Shown here piece after piece: positions 46,387 through 55,986 of a DNA stretch of 64,000 nt; within the stretch, counting starts at the first letter, position 1; each line of letters starts with the position of its first letter. The DNA comes from Fischerella sp. PCC 9431 (lineage in GTDB: Bacteria; Cyanobacteriota; Cyanobacteriia; Cyanobacteriales; Nostocaceae), in assembly GCF_000447295.1 (NCBI RefSeq), contig NZ_KE650771.1, forward strand, positions 4,540,282 through 4,604,281, in the 5' to 3' direction. The notes beneath the pieces were generated by a model. The model was not told the DNA's origin. It did no database searches and was given only the letters and a program-made list of their open reading frames with translations. The position numbers were made by a program, and so were the translations under genes.

Positions 46387-47469
46387 TTATGTCGAAAGTT
46401 TTTGGAGGCAATCAATAAAACGTTTCTCTGCTAATATAGGACGCTCTAACATCACAGGTGTATCCAAATTTTTAAATAATAAATTTGCCATCTCATGTTT
46501 ATTGTCATAACAATAAACACCTGGATAGTCAAAAGCACTTCTACAACTATTGCTATTAGCTATTACAGGAATACCAGCAATAATCATTTCGGGAATACGA
46601 GTGAGTGCGCCAACTCCTGCCTTCTGATGTACTAATACTGCTTTAGCATTAATTAAGAGGTGATTTAGTTTTTTTTGTTCCACTGCTCCATGAAGAATAA
46701 ATTTTGGACTTTTACAGTATTCTTGAAGTTTTTCTGTACCATAACCAGCAATATCAACTTCACAATCCAAGAGTGTCTCGATTTCAGATAGCCACTGAAT
46801 TTGTTCAATCATTCCTAAACGTGTAGGTGGGTTTTCAGCTGTTCCTAGAATTAAAAATCTATGGGGTTCTGAATTTTTCCTACTCTGCCTAATTTCTAAT
46901 AAATTAGATAATACAGATTTTGGTGGATAGTAAGGTAAAAAATCAGCATCTATTCCACGTAACTTCAGCAACCACTGCTCCTCACGAGAAATACAAAAGA
47001 TTGCATCTGCTTTTGCAAGATGATAAATTTCACTTTCTAAACTATCTGGTAAATATTTCCAAGTTAAAGGATCTCCGTGATCTGTTACCAAGGATTCGAT
47101 ATTATGGGGAAGACCCAGTATCTTATACCCAAATTGTTTGGCGACGTAGGGTGCAATATAGTTTTCTGTTGCTTCCCAAACTAGGACTTTTGCTCCTTGA
47201 TGTTCAGTCAAATACTTGTGATAGATATGATACTTTTGACCACAATCACCAATAACTTTATAGGAGGGAAATATTTTTAGTTTATATTTTGCTATACAAG
47301 AAATACCACTAATATATTTATCTAATTTAGGAACGGGTTGAATTTTAATATCGTTAATCTCTGAACCTGATAGATTAACTAGCTCTTTAATTTGAGCAGT
47401 TCTACGATGCCCACCATCGCCATTAGGAATTCCTGCAAATTTAGAATTATGCAATATTGCTTTTATCAT
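46387..47469 (-). CDS. Glycosyltransferase-like protein, GT-B fold
   Basis: 360 residues. It has LGLPHNIESLVTDHGD in the acceptor half and FLILGTAENPPTRLGMIEQI, GYGTEKLQEYCK and LIPEM-like LTRIPEMIIAGIPVIANS in the donor half, which fit GT4-type folds but lack a strong EX7E. I call it a probable glycosyltransferase mainly from these and the neighbours. Donor unknown. Confidence 0.68.
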   Translation of the reverse strand: MIKAILHNSKFAGIPNGDGGHRRTAQIKELVNLSGSEINDIKIQPVPKLDKYISGISCIAKYKLKIFPSYKVIGDCGQKYHIYHKYLTEHQGAKVLVWEATENYIAPYVAKQFGYKILGLPHNIESLVTDHGDPLTWKYLPDSLESEIYHLAKADAIFCISREEQWLLKLRGIDADFLPYYPPKSVLSNLLEIRQSRKNSEPHRFLILGTAENPPTRLGMIEQIQWLSEIETLLDCEVDIAGYGTEKLQEYCKSPKFILHGAVEQKKLNHLLINAKAVLVHQKAGVGALTRIPEMIIAGIPVIANSNSCRSAFDYPGVYCYDNKHEMANLLFKNLDTPVMLERPILAEKRFIDCLQKLST

Positions 47470-47696
47470 CTAAATATATCTCCTATGACAAGATGTTTAA
47501 AATATAAAAATTTTATCAATCCGTAAGAGTGTAATGTTCATAATTAATACTCATCAATTTAATATTTTTGCTACTTTAGCCCTGAAACTAGGTAATAACT
47601 CTCGGAGATACCTTGGAAAAGATCTGATTTTTCATCAGATACTGACTCTGTAGAAATTAGGCTTTGATAGCTATTTGAAATTGCATCACTAAAGTT
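47470..47696. other. Intergenic region in the glycosyltransferase block
   Basis: About 230 bp. Holds a small hairpin ATCTGAT-tttttc-ATCAGAT (around 47628-47642). No gene. Confidence 0.5.
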
Positions 47697-48719
47697 TTAA
47701 ATATTAAACTTTATCCATTTACTGCTTTCCTCCCTCAAATAATGCTTTACCATCGATGCTCCAAGACGAATAGATCGTTTAATTGTTTTGAAGGAAAAAT
47801 TCAATTTGAGTAATTCCTTAATCTGATTCTTCGCCGCTACTAAATCTCCTTCAGCAATAATTTTGGGTATAAAAACATCAAGATAATAACGTGCAAAGTT
47901 TTCTCTAGCTTGATTAGCTAGTTGGCTGTAAATTGGTTGAGGTAGATAAGACTGTGAAAAATCTATAATTTTGCGTAAATCACGAATATTCTGGCCAGTA
48001 CGCGCACATTTTCCAGTTAGAGATTTGGATTGAATGCGATAAAGTGCTAAAGACTCAACTTCATACCATACTGGATAGTGAGCAGCAATCCGAACCCACA
48101 TTTCCCAATCTTCAGCGCAGCAGCATATACGACTATCAAATCCTCCTAGCTTTTCATACACGCTGCGTCTTACTACTATGGATGGTGGTTGAATACGCTG
48201 CTGTACAGCTATTCGCTCTAACCAATTATTTAATACCCCACTTTCAGGCTGTTCTAGCCAAGAAGTCCAAGTATGATGTCCTTGCTCATCTATATGAATA
48301 TGGCGACAAAAAGCAGCACCAATTTCTGGATTGTTTTCAAAGCCACGTTGTAACTTGCGATAGAAGCCATCCTGTACACAGTCATCACCATGCAGTAGAT
48401 GAACCAGTTTTCCCTGCGATCGCTGCAAGCAAGTGTTAAAGTTTCTGATAGCACCTACGTTTTCTGGTTGTCTATAAAAACTAACGCGACCACGACCTAG
48501 CTCTTTAACCACCGCTTCTGGGTCATCTTGGGTAGAATGATCGTCCACAACTTCAATCTGCATTACATCTGAACCTGGATCTTGGGCTAAAACGCTAGCC
48601 AGTGTTTCACGCAGATAGTTTGCACAGTTGTAAGTAGGTATCATTACAGACCATAAAGGTCGCCTACTATCAATTGACACTGGCACAATAGGAATCCGAT
48701 AGACATTGTTATCAACCAT
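47697..48719 (-). CDS. Glycosyltransferase, GT2 family
   Basis: The ATG at 48719 gives 340 residues; a TTG nine bases upstream is possible. PLWSVMIPTYNCANYLRETL, QIEVVDDHSTQDDPEAVVKE and VHLLHGDDCVQDGF are the GT2 motifs, with GDD replacing the usual DxD. C-terminal helices follow. Inverting transfer onto the surface glycan inferred. Confidence 0.9.
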   Translation of the reverse strand: MVDNNVYRIPIVPVSIDSRRPLWSVMIPTYNCANYLRETLASVLAQDPGSDVMQIEVVDDHSTQDDPEAVVKELGRGRVSFYRQPENVGAIRNFNTCLQRSQGKLVHLLHGDDCVQDGFYRKLQRGFENNPEIGAAFCRHIHIDEQGHHTWTSWLEQPESGVLNNWLERIAVQQRIQPPSIVVRRSVYEKLGGFDSRICCCAEDWEMWVRIAAHYPVWYEVESLALYRIQSKSLTGKCARTGQNIRDLRKIIDFSQSYLPQPIYSQLANQARENFARYYLDVFIPKIIAEGDLVAAKNQIKELLKLNFSFKTIKRSIRLGASMVKHYLREESSKWIKFNI

Positions 48720-48830
48720 AATCAACAATTTATTTCTACTAAAGCGCGTAATTTGCGTGTATTTATAATCCAGTATTTTCTTTCGTAAAATTCAAGATAC
48801 TGCTCTATCTAGCATAGGTTTATAGATAAA

Positions 48831-50186
48831 CTATTTAAGCAAACTAACTTCTTTTAAAAGACTCTTATAGCACTCATATCTGATATCAGAAACTACAGAT
48901 TGTGAATAGTATTTTCTCATTAAAATTTGGGCATTTTCACACATCAAAATTGTACGCTCCAAGTCTGACAAAATATATTCTACAGCACGGCAAAAAGAAT
49001 CTTTATTTTCAGCAATCATGACACTCTCTAAATGCTTTGCATGTATTCCTTCAAGTGCAAATTTTGTAGAGATGACTGGAATACCTTGAGCCATAGCTAG
49101 CATTATTTTAGTTCGTAAGCCTCCACCTATTCTCACTGGAGCTATACTGATACTATCTTTACATACTTCATACACATCTTCAACAAAACCTAAAAAAGTA
49201 ACTCCACTGGGATGGTTCTTATATTTTTCAATAGTCTCTAAGCTCCATTGCCCTATTACATAAAGTTTCAATCCATATTTGCTGTAAATTTCGACTGCGA
49301 CTTCTTCAATAAACCACTCAACAGCATCTTTATTTGGAAAATGCTGTTCCGGCCCTATGAATGTTAATTTATTTGGTCGTCTGAATGTTTTTTTATCAAT
49401 TGGTCTAAAATCTTGATCGAGAATAGGGAAAGGAGATGTAAAAAATTGTATATGTTTGCCCTTTTCATCTAAAGCTTCTTTCAAAGCTAAACAATCGGAA
49501 TTATTAAAACTTAGAATACCATCAAAATTTTCCAGTAAAGATAATTCTATACATTTATTGAAATTGTAAATATAATTAGTAAAATTAGATTGAATTTGCT
49601 TGGCGTCAATATGAGATGATATTCTAATAAATCTAGGTTCATGTTGTATAAAAAGTTTTTTCACATTGGAAGGCAATATTGTTACTAAATTTAAGGTTTC
49701 AATAAATTCTAATTGGACAATATCTATATGATCTTCAATAATGATTGTTTTGATTGCATCAATATATTGTTTGCTATGAATATAAAATGGATTGTAATTG
49801 GTATAAACATCTGCGAAGTCTTCTTCTGGTAATTTTTTTTGTAACTGTTTACTTTCAATAATATTTTTTAATTTTTTTTTTGTAAAATCAATTGATTTTC
49901 TCTCTAAATTATGGAATAAATAAAGCAAATTAATAAAATAATTATTGTTATTGTTTTTATGGATTCTGTTACTGGATTTAGTTGAGTCTTCAGTTGTATA
50001 AATCTTGACGTTTGGTAATAGTTCTTTTAGTTCAGAAAGCTCTTGTTCTGTTATTGGCTGTTGTTCAGACAGTAATAAACTAAGGTTACATAATTTGCTT
50101 AAATACTCAATCGTCCCAAATTGAGCTACACTTGCTCCTATCTTAAAGGGGTAAATTTGATAATCTGTAACTATGAGTATGTTCAT
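48831..50186 (-). CDS. Glycosyltransferase, GT4-like
   Basis: 451 residues. Donor half: LTFIGPEQHFPNKDAVEWFI, YVIGQWSLETIEKY, VTFLGFVEDVYEVCKDSISI and RIGGGLRTKIMLAMAQGIPV. The N-terminal half has a long Asn-rich loop (KNNNNNYFI near residue 80) and an extended Lys-rich insertion. Very AT-rich DNA compared with the rest of the block, suggesting a different origin. Confidence 0.82.
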   Translation of the reverse strand: MNILIVTDYQIYPFKIGASVAQFGTIEYLSKLCNLSLLLSEQQPITEQELSELKELLPNVKIYTTEDSTKSSNRIHKNNNNNYFINLLYLFHNLERKSIDFTKKKLKNIIESKQLQKKLPEEDFADVYTNYNPFYIHSKQYIDAIKTIIIEDHIDIVQLEFIETLNLVTILPSNVKKLFIQHEPRFIRISSHIDAKQIQSNFTNYIYNFNKCIELSLLENFDGILSFNNSDCLALKEALDEKGKHIQFFTSPFPILDQDFRPIDKKTFRRPNKLTFIGPEQHFPNKDAVEWFIEEVAVEIYSKYGLKLYVIGQWSLETIEKYKNHPSGVTFLGFVEDVYEVCKDSISIAPVRIGGGLRTKIMLAMAQGIPVISTKFALEGIHAKHLESVMIAENKDSFCRAVEYILSDLERTILMCENAQILMRKYYSQSVVSDIRYECYKSLLKEVSLLK

Positions 50187-50281
50187 TAATTTACTGTACC
50201 TTCTTTCGATTCATTAAACTGACTTAACTAAGAGTATTTGAATGATCAGAACATCATGCATAATTATTTTTACCTATTACT

Positions 50282-51226
50282 TTACTCCTTCTCTGCAATC
50301 AATGTTATTTGTGGTAAAAATCTAAATGGGCGTAAGGCTCGACAGGCCGCATTTCTTCTATTTTCCTGCTTTGGTAAAATTTTAATTATATTTTCAACTA
50401 GATAAAGATAGCTCAAGAACATAGTATTGAATGTTTTCGAGTGATAGTAATTTCCTAGAATAAATTTTATTTTTCTAGAGTTAGGTATTGTAGTTCTTAT
50501 CTGTTTAAAGCCTGCGTGTTTTAGTTGTATAGTAAGCTCACGATATGTGTACTCCTTTAAATGCATACCCATTGGCTTTTCACATTTAAAAACACGAGAT
50601 ATATCACTAGGACCAGCATGTACATGAGGCGTTTTAAAAATATAACGGCCTCCTGGAACTAATATTTCTAGAACTCCTCTGAAGTGTTCTACTAAGTCTT
50701 CAGGATGTATATGCTCTACTACTTGATCAGAAATTACGACATCGTAAGTATTCTTTGATTCAAAGCGGTCAAGATGTACTCCATCTGATATTGCCCAAGT
50801 TAGGTTGGGAATGCTGTTAACCCATTTTTCTCCTCGTTCCCTAGTAATTTCAGTTGCTCTACATTCGTAGCCTTGATTCGCTAAATAGGTTATGAGTTCA
50901 CCTCTACCAGAACCGACTTCATATATTTTCTGGGGAGTAGGACCAATTAAATGAATCCAATCTGCATATTGAATCGCTGGATTTTCTATTTTCTTGTCAG
51001 AATCAATTAGACGATTTAGCCACTCTAGCTCTTTATAAAGAGTGGTGTAACATCTTTCAAAAATCTCCCATCGAGATTCGGGCTGAGACTGCAAAAGTTC
51101 TTGTGTTAGATGCTTTTCTAACTCCCAATGCTTTAATATCATATCTTCTGTAAGAATTACTTGTTCAGCGATCCCGTAATTTTGTTTGTAAAGCTTGATT
51201 AGTTCTTGACCTCTAGGTTCTTTCAT
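50282..51226 (-). CDS. SAM-dependent class I methyltransferase
   Basis: 314 residues. The SAM-binding motif I is KIYEVGSGRGELITYLANQG, followed by ATEITRERGEKWV, DVVISDQVVEHIHPEDL and LVPGGRYIFKTPHVH. It would methylate a glycan residue or a glycosyltransferase substrate, a common way to cap chains in ABC-dependent export. An N-terminal helical extension of about 90 residues precedes the domain. ATG at 51226. Confidence 0.88.
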   Translation of the reverse strand: MKEPRGQELIKLYKQNYGIAEQVILTEDMILKHWELEKHLTQELLQSQPESRWEIFERCYTTLYKELEWLNRLIDSDKKIENPAIQYADWIHLIGPTPQKIYEVGSGRGELITYLANQGYECRATEITRERGEKWVNSIPNLTWAISDGVHLDRFESKNTYDVVISDQVVEHIHPEDLVEHFRGVLEILVPGGRYIFKTPHVHAGPSDISRVFKCEKPMGMHLKEYTYRELTIQLKHAGFKQIRTTIPNSRKIKFILGNYYHSKTFNTMFLSYLYLVENIIKILPKQENRRNAACRALRPFRFLPQITLIAEKE

Positions 51227-51277
51227 ACAATTAATAAAGACGATAGGATTTTATATTGAAGTTTTAAACAGGTAAAA

Positions 51278-52567
51278 TTAGGATAGCAAAGCCTGTTCTG
51301 AACGCTGTAGTATGGACAGTTTTACAGGTAGCCGACAACCTCCATAACTACGATCACTGACAAAATCTGTGGAACCAGAACTTGCTTCCCAAACGATTGC
51401 GTTAGGAATATAATCTAAGGGAAAAGTATTTGAAAGAATCGCCACGCCAGCCGAATATATACTTGGATGAAGTGGATTCGTCTCTAAGTGAAAATGGATT
51501 TCATGAATACCGATAGGCATTTTTAAAGCAGGCTGACCCTGGTCAGAGTCAAGGGTCAAAATTCTGTTCCCATCCAAGGTGTCAAAACCAATCCCAATTG
51601 CTAAGTCAGATATTTCTCTAGTGCAGCAAATTGTAAATATTAAATCTAGAGGTTGCCCATAACTAAAGCTTGAATCGGGGGCTAATTGTATGCGAAGTAA
51701 ACGAGCTTGCTCTCCCAATCCACTATATTCACTAGTTCTGTATATGGAATCCAAGTCAACGTCAAAAGTTGACATAGATGATTGAGCAGAATAGCGTTGA
51801 ATAGCATCTTCAACACTACTAACGTTTTTAGTGACTCCTCGTTCAAGATAAACAGCTTTAGAGCATAAGCGTCTGATGGCTTGCATATTATGGCTAACAA
51901 AAATTACAGTTCTTCCACCTTCTGCTACCTCTCCCATCTTTCCCAGACATTTCTTCTGAAAAGTTGCATCTCCCACAGCCAGCACTTCATCAACTATCAA
52001 AATTTCTGGCTCCAAATGCGCTGCAACAGCAAACGCAAGACGCACATACATACCAGATGAATAGCGCTTTACTGGTGTATCTAAAAACTTTTCAACTTCA
52101 GCAAAATCAACAATTTCATCAAATTTCCTTTTAATCTCTGCCTTACTCATCCCTAGAATTGCACCATTGAGAAAAATATTTTCTCTACCAGTCAACTCTG
52201 GATGAAAACCTGTCCCTACTTCCAATAAACTAGCAACTCTTCCATTTATTTTGATTCTTCCCTTCGTGGGTTCAGTGATTCGGCTGAGAATTTTTAGTAG
52301 CGTTGACTTTCCAGCCCCGTTACGCCCAATAATTCCTACTCTGTCGCCCTGCTTAATCTCAAAGGACACATCCTTTAATGCCCAAAATTCTTCAATACTT
52401 GGATTATATATTTCCTTTCCAGAAGGCTTGAGCAGTTTTTTACTCAGCGATTTTGCTCCATTACTGATAACTTCCCGCAATGATTTGTATTTACTTTGCC
52501 CTTCTTGCTGGTGACTCAGAACGTACTTCTTACTCAGGTTCTCTACTCTGATTACAGTATCTGACAT
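51278..52567 (-). CDS. Polysaccharide ABC exporter ATPase (Wzt type) with C-terminal domain
   Basis: The ATG at 52567 gives 429 residues starting MSDTVIRVENLSKKYV. The ATPase domain has Walker A GRNGAGKST, signature YSSGMYVRLAFA and Walker B PEILIVDEVLAVGD. Residues about 270-429 form a beta-rich C-terminal domain like the Wzt carbohydrate-binding module, which recognises the capped glycan end. Partner of the permease at 52596. Confidence 0.92.
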   Translation of the reverse strand: MSDTVIRVENLSKKYVLSHQQEGQSKYKSLREVISNGAKSLSKKLLKPSGKEIYNPSIEEFWALKDVSFEIKQGDRVGIIGRNGAGKSTLLKILSRITEPTKGRIKINGRVASLLEVGTGFHPELTGRENIFLNGAILGMSKAEIKRKFDEIVDFAEVEKFLDTPVKRYSSGMYVRLAFAVAAHLEPEILIVDEVLAVGDATFQKKCLGKMGEVAEGGRTVIFVSHNMQAIRRLCSKAVYLERGVTKNVSSVEDAIQRYSAQSSMSTFDVDLDSIYRTSEYSGLGEQARLLRIQLAPDSSFSYGQPLDLIFTICCTREISDLAIGIGFDTLDGNRILTLDSDQGQPALKMPIGIHEIHFHLETNPLHPSIYSAGVAILSNTFPLDYIPNAIVWEASSGSTDFVSDRSYGGCRLPVKLSILQRSEQALLS

Positions 52568-52595
52568 TTGCTTAACTCCTACTTCAACCACATAT

Positions 52596-53423
52596 CTAAA
52601 TTACGTCAGCAAAAGTACGTTCCATCTTGCGGAAATACCAAATACCGCTTCCTAGAAGTAGAAACACAATCACCAGAGACAGTGCAAACCCAGGAACATA
52701 TACCTGCGACTCCCCACCCAAAATTGCCCAACGGAAACCATCAATTACTCCTACCATTGGGTTGAGGGAATATAACAAGCGCCATTGTTCTGGGACAATC
52801 TTGCTGCTAAAACCGACTGGAGAAACATACAGACCAAACTGGACGATAAAAGGTACTATATAGCGGAAATCTCGATACTCCACACTTAAAGCCGCTAGCC
52901 ATAATCCCACACCCATCGAAGCTGCAAAGGCAATCAGAATAAATAATGGTAGTGTGAGAATGCGCCAATCAGGGACAAAGTTGTACCAAGCCATTAACCC
53001 CAGCAAAATCATGCCAGAAATCATGAAGTCTACAAAACTGACAATCACGGCTGAAGTTGGTACAATCAAACGCGGAAAGTAGACTTTAGACAGTAAGTTG
53101 GCATTGTTAATTAAGCTGTTACTGCATTCACTAAGCGCACCAGAGAAAAACTGCCAAGGTAACATTGCCGCATAAACTAGAATTGGGTAAGGCGTATTAC
53201 CTTCACTGGGCAGCTTTGCCAAATTACCAAATACAACGCTAAATACTATCATTGTGAGAAATGGGCGAATTAATGCCCAAGCCATACCAATGACAGTTTG
53301 CTTGTAGCGCACCAAGATATCACGCCACGCGAGAAAGTAGAAAAGTTCTCTATATTTCCATAGATCTTGCCAGTACTGTCTTTCGGTGCGCCCCGCCTCA
53401 ATTATTAGTTCGTTTGTCTTCAT
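52596..53423 (-). CDS. Polysaccharide ABC exporter permease (Wzm type)
   Basis: 275 residues with six helices and the ABC-2 polysaccharide signature YRELFYFLAWRDILVRYKQT, then GMAWALIRPFLTMIVFS. It forms the channel for undecaprenyl-linked polysaccharide with the Wzt ATPase. ATG at 53423; the ATPase starts 28 bp after its stop. Confidence 0.93.
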   Translation of the reverse strand: MKTNELIIEAGRTERQYWQDLWKYRELFYFLAWRDILVRYKQTVIGMAWALIRPFLTMIVFSVVFGNLAKLPSEGNTPYPILVYAAMLPWQFFSGALSECSNSLINNANLLSKVYFPRLIVPTSAVIVSFVDFMISGMILLGLMAWYNFVPDWRILTLPLFILIAFAASMGVGLWLAALSVEYRDFRYIVPFIVQFGLYVSPVGFSSKIVPEQWRLLYSLNPMVGVIDGFRWAILGGESQVYVPGFALSLVIVFLLLGSGIWYFRKMERTFADVI

Positions 53424-53789
53424 CTACTTATCCGTGTGTGTTACATCAACTTGGACAAAGCTTGCTAGTTTGCAGCTTAGGTGACTTAACATCTCAGAAA
53501 AAATACTGTTTTTATTTGTCCCTTCAGTTACTTCTCTCAGGAATTTCCACATCAGGAAATATTTTGTCATCTATATCAGAGTCTTTCCGAAAAAAATCTA
53601 CTGAAGCCGATTTTCACTCATAAATTCAGTACAATGACACGCAATAAATAGTGATAGAAGTGAGAGATTTTAAGGTGCATCGTAGTGGAGGTTGAACAGG
53701 AACTCTAGGCCGAAAGTTTGATTTAGTCATACAACCTCCCTTGAGATAGAAATTTCCCTGACAAGAATGAAAATATTAGTTGGTCACAA
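53424..53789. other. Gap between Wzm and the WecG-type gene
   Basis: About 365 bp. No credible gene in either strand; an ATG at 53622 on the minus strand has a stop after eight codons. It may hold an internal promoter. Confidence 0.5.
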
Positions 53790-54605
53790 CTACTCTACTC
53801 TCCATCCCAAATAACGTTCGCGAATATGAAACGGAGTACTAAACGAACTCGACATCAATAATTGCTTCAAAGCTAGCAACACGAAGGGCGGGATTGTCGT
53901 CATATAGCGATTCCAAAGCCGTCGGGGTTCTTGAATCCATCTATATAACCATTCAAAACCTAAATCTCGCACTACTCGTGGCGCTCTTTTGTGAATTCCT
54001 GCATACACTGGAAATACGCCACCTAAACCAATCATCACTGCCTGAATTTTACCCTGATGCTGATTCATCCATCTTTCTTGTTTTGGACAGCCTAGAGAAA
54101 CAAAAACTATACCAGCGCCACTGGAGTTAATCTTTTGGATCAGGGCTTCATCTTCTTTGGTAGTTAAGGGACGAAACGGTAAGGGTTCCATCGCAGCAAT
54201 TTTTAAGTTAGGGAATTCGGTCTCTAACTTTGTCCTCATACGAGACAAAATTTCGGTTTGAGAACCCAGAAAAAAAACACTTACGTTAAGTGTCTGAGCT
54301 AGCTGACATGATGCTTGTAAGATATCCATTCCCGCTACACGGTCTTGGTATCGCGCTCCTTGAAGCCTCATCATCCAAACTAAAGGCATACCATCAGGAG
54401 TGACTAAGTCTGCATTATGCAATATGCCAGCGAACTCTGGATTCCAATGAGCTTCCATGAGCATATGCACATTGGCTACACATACAGTCTTGCTCTCGCG
54501 CGCGATCGCCCACCTCAGTATCGTCTGTATTTGTTCATCAAAACGTAAGGCAGTAATAGGAAACTCCAGCACTTTCTGAGTAGGTAGAAAACTCCTTCCT
54601 ACCAT
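53790..54605 (-). CDS. WecG/TagA/CpsF-family glycosyltransferase
   Basis: 271 residues of the GT26 family, which transfers ManNAc-type sugars to lipid-linked GlcNAc early in polysaccharide assembly. Motifs: TVCVANVHMLMEAHWNPEF, NADLVTPDGMPLVW, FFLGSQTEILSRM, LGCPKQERWM and IGLGGVFPVYAGIHKRAPRV. It is the first gene of the leftward block, in keeping with an early step, and ManNAc could come from WecB at 20001. Confidence 0.93.
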   Translation of the reverse strand: MVGRSFLPTQKVLEFPITALRFDEQIQTILRWAIARESKTVCVANVHMLMEAHWNPEFAGILHNADLVTPDGMPLVWMMRLQGARYQDRVAGMDILQASCQLAQTLNVSVFFLGSQTEILSRMRTKLETEFPNLKIAAMEPLPFRPLTTKEDEALIQKINSSGAGIVFVSLGCPKQERWMNQHQGKIQAVMIGLGGVFPVYAGIHKRAPRVVRDLGFEWLYRWIQEPRRLWNRYMTTIPPFVLLALKQLLMSSSFSTPFHIRERYLGWRVE

Positions 54606-55142
54606 AAGTCACTCCTTGTGTCACAGATAAAATCAAATAACCACATAAACAGTTCCCAAAGCGTAAAAGCTCAAGCTTTAACTAAAAAGTTTCGCTTTTG
54701 AAATTTTTGGGAAAAGGTAGGCAGTTAACACATGGAGATGCAATGGTTATGTACAGTAAATCACTGCTTCCCTGGTAATAATTTAATCAAGCCATCTGTA
54801 TATTACCTTACTCTACATTGATACCTTGTCAGTAGCTTTTCAGTAAACTTCATGTTTTCTTTATAATTACTTCATTTTATTTTCACAAACATTAATGAAG
54901 ATTATGTAAACGCAAAACAAATTCTTTATGTAAAAACTATTACTGAGCGATCGCAACAAATTTTTAGCTATACATACTAACTGTATGTGGACATTGTCTA
55001 TTAGCTTGATTTATCTAAGCTTGTAACTTTTCTTGGTAAGCAAAATATTGACTATTTGATTGCTAGCACTGTGCTAGTGCAATAACTGTCACCTGGTAAC
55101 GCAAAATTAATAACTTTGTTTTTTATTATCCTAAAAAAGCCC
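54606..55142. other. Upstream region of the polysaccharide block
   Basis: About 540 bp. It holds the stem-loop at 54653-54713 near the 5' end of the WecG-type gene, one HIP1-like GCGATCGC (54947-54954), and otherwise AT-rich sequence. Confidence 0.55.
54653..54713 (-). promoter_or_regulatory. Bulged stem-loop in the leader of the polysaccharide block
   Basis: TTCCCAAAGCG (54653-54663) pairs with CGCTTT...TTGGGAA (54693-54713) around an inner AAAGCT-ca-AGCTTT hairpin. Lying about 50-110 bp upstream of the first gene, it could be part of the transcript leader. Confidence 0.4.
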
Positions 55143-55175
55143 AAAAAAAGGGGGAAGCTAACATTTTCTTCCCCC
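55143..55175 (-). terminator. Intrinsic terminator on the minus strand
   Basis: Stem GGGGGAAG (55150-55157 complement) / CTTCCCCC (55168-55175 complement), loop ten bases, then seven T on the minus strand (A7 at 55143-55149). It ends a leftward transcript, supporting the small gene at 55194-55333. Confidence 0.9.
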
Positions 55176-55193
55176 GTTCCCTGATTCTTGTTC

Positions 55194-55333
55194 TTATTGA
55201 TTTCGTCGTCTGTCTTCAGCCTCCGCCTTAGCATCTGTTGCTGTTTTTTGATTTGTCGTTTTCTTGCTGAACCGCCTTTCCCTTTATCATTCCTCCCTTG
55301 TCGCCGAGGAGACTCCCATCTTTTTAACCTCAT
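55194..55333 (-). pseudogene. Small basic protein gene, apparently frameshifted
   Basis: The ATG at 55333 has AAGGA eight bases upstream and starts MRLKRWESPRRQGRNDKGKG. Staying in this frame the ORF runs through the terminator, which is unlikely. Moving to the -1 frame in the middle gives an end DAKAEAEDRRRNQ and a stop at 55194, 19 bases before the terminator stem. So the gene looks like one reading frame broken by a one-base change, or a sequencing error. Function unknown. Confidence 0.5.
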
Positions 55334-55917
55334 AAAAACTGTCCTTAAATGAACTAAAAATTCAGCTTTTGAGTGCAAAATTAAAGTTGCTGCTAGTATA
55401 TATTTCTAGCTTAATCTTACACTTTGTATTACTGTATATATTATAATTCATTTTTCTTGAAAGCGTCAAATTCAAATAAAACTTTTGAGGTTAACTTATA
55501 CGTTGCTTTCAGAGAATAAAGCCACAAATTACTACAATACTAATTTGATTCAGTGAAGTGAATTCCACACTTGAGGTGTTACATATAAATTCGCTTACTA
55601 TTAATAAGCGCTTAATAAGCAGTCGCTTTAGTAAAAATTACACAAGAGCTTTTATCTCAAAAAATATTGTATCAAATATCACTATATAAAAGCGTTCCTA
55701 AAGACTAAAAAACTTTGCTCGCCCTGAGCATTATTCAAGATATTGCATATATGATCCGGATAAAAATCACAAAATCACGTACGAAGTATATATTTTGTAT
55801 CTAATTTAATAGCTCAACTTGCGTCCATCCATAATCAGACTTTTGCCACGGGTTGCAACACCAGCTCATCAATTAGTTCCACCGTGGTTAAAAAATTGGC
55901 TGTTTCCCATTATCAAT
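55334..55917. other. Non-coding stretch before the second MITE
   Basis: About 580 bp, AT-rich, with no complete gene. Segment 55835-55905 read leftward gives VELIDELVLQPVAK then stop, which may be a relic of a gene, but is too short to name. Confidence 0.45.
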
Positions 55918-55986
55918 AGATATCTCCAGAAATGAGGTATCGACCCTGATTGCATAAGGCTTTGATATCCTTTTTTGGAGATGTCT
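55918..55986 (+). mobile_element. 69-bp MITE, copy 2 (3-bp target duplication AAT)
   Basis: Terminal inverted repeats AGATATCTCC and GGAGATGTCT (one mismatch), flanked by AAT at 55915-55917 and 55987-55989. It is the same length as the copy at 39446-39514 and in the opposite orientation. Confidence 0.85.

Noticed and set aside
55835..55917. Possible transposase remnant (VELIDELVLQPVAK) next to MITE copy 2
   Set aside because: Fourteen residues only; no catalytic motif and no terminal repeat on its far side.
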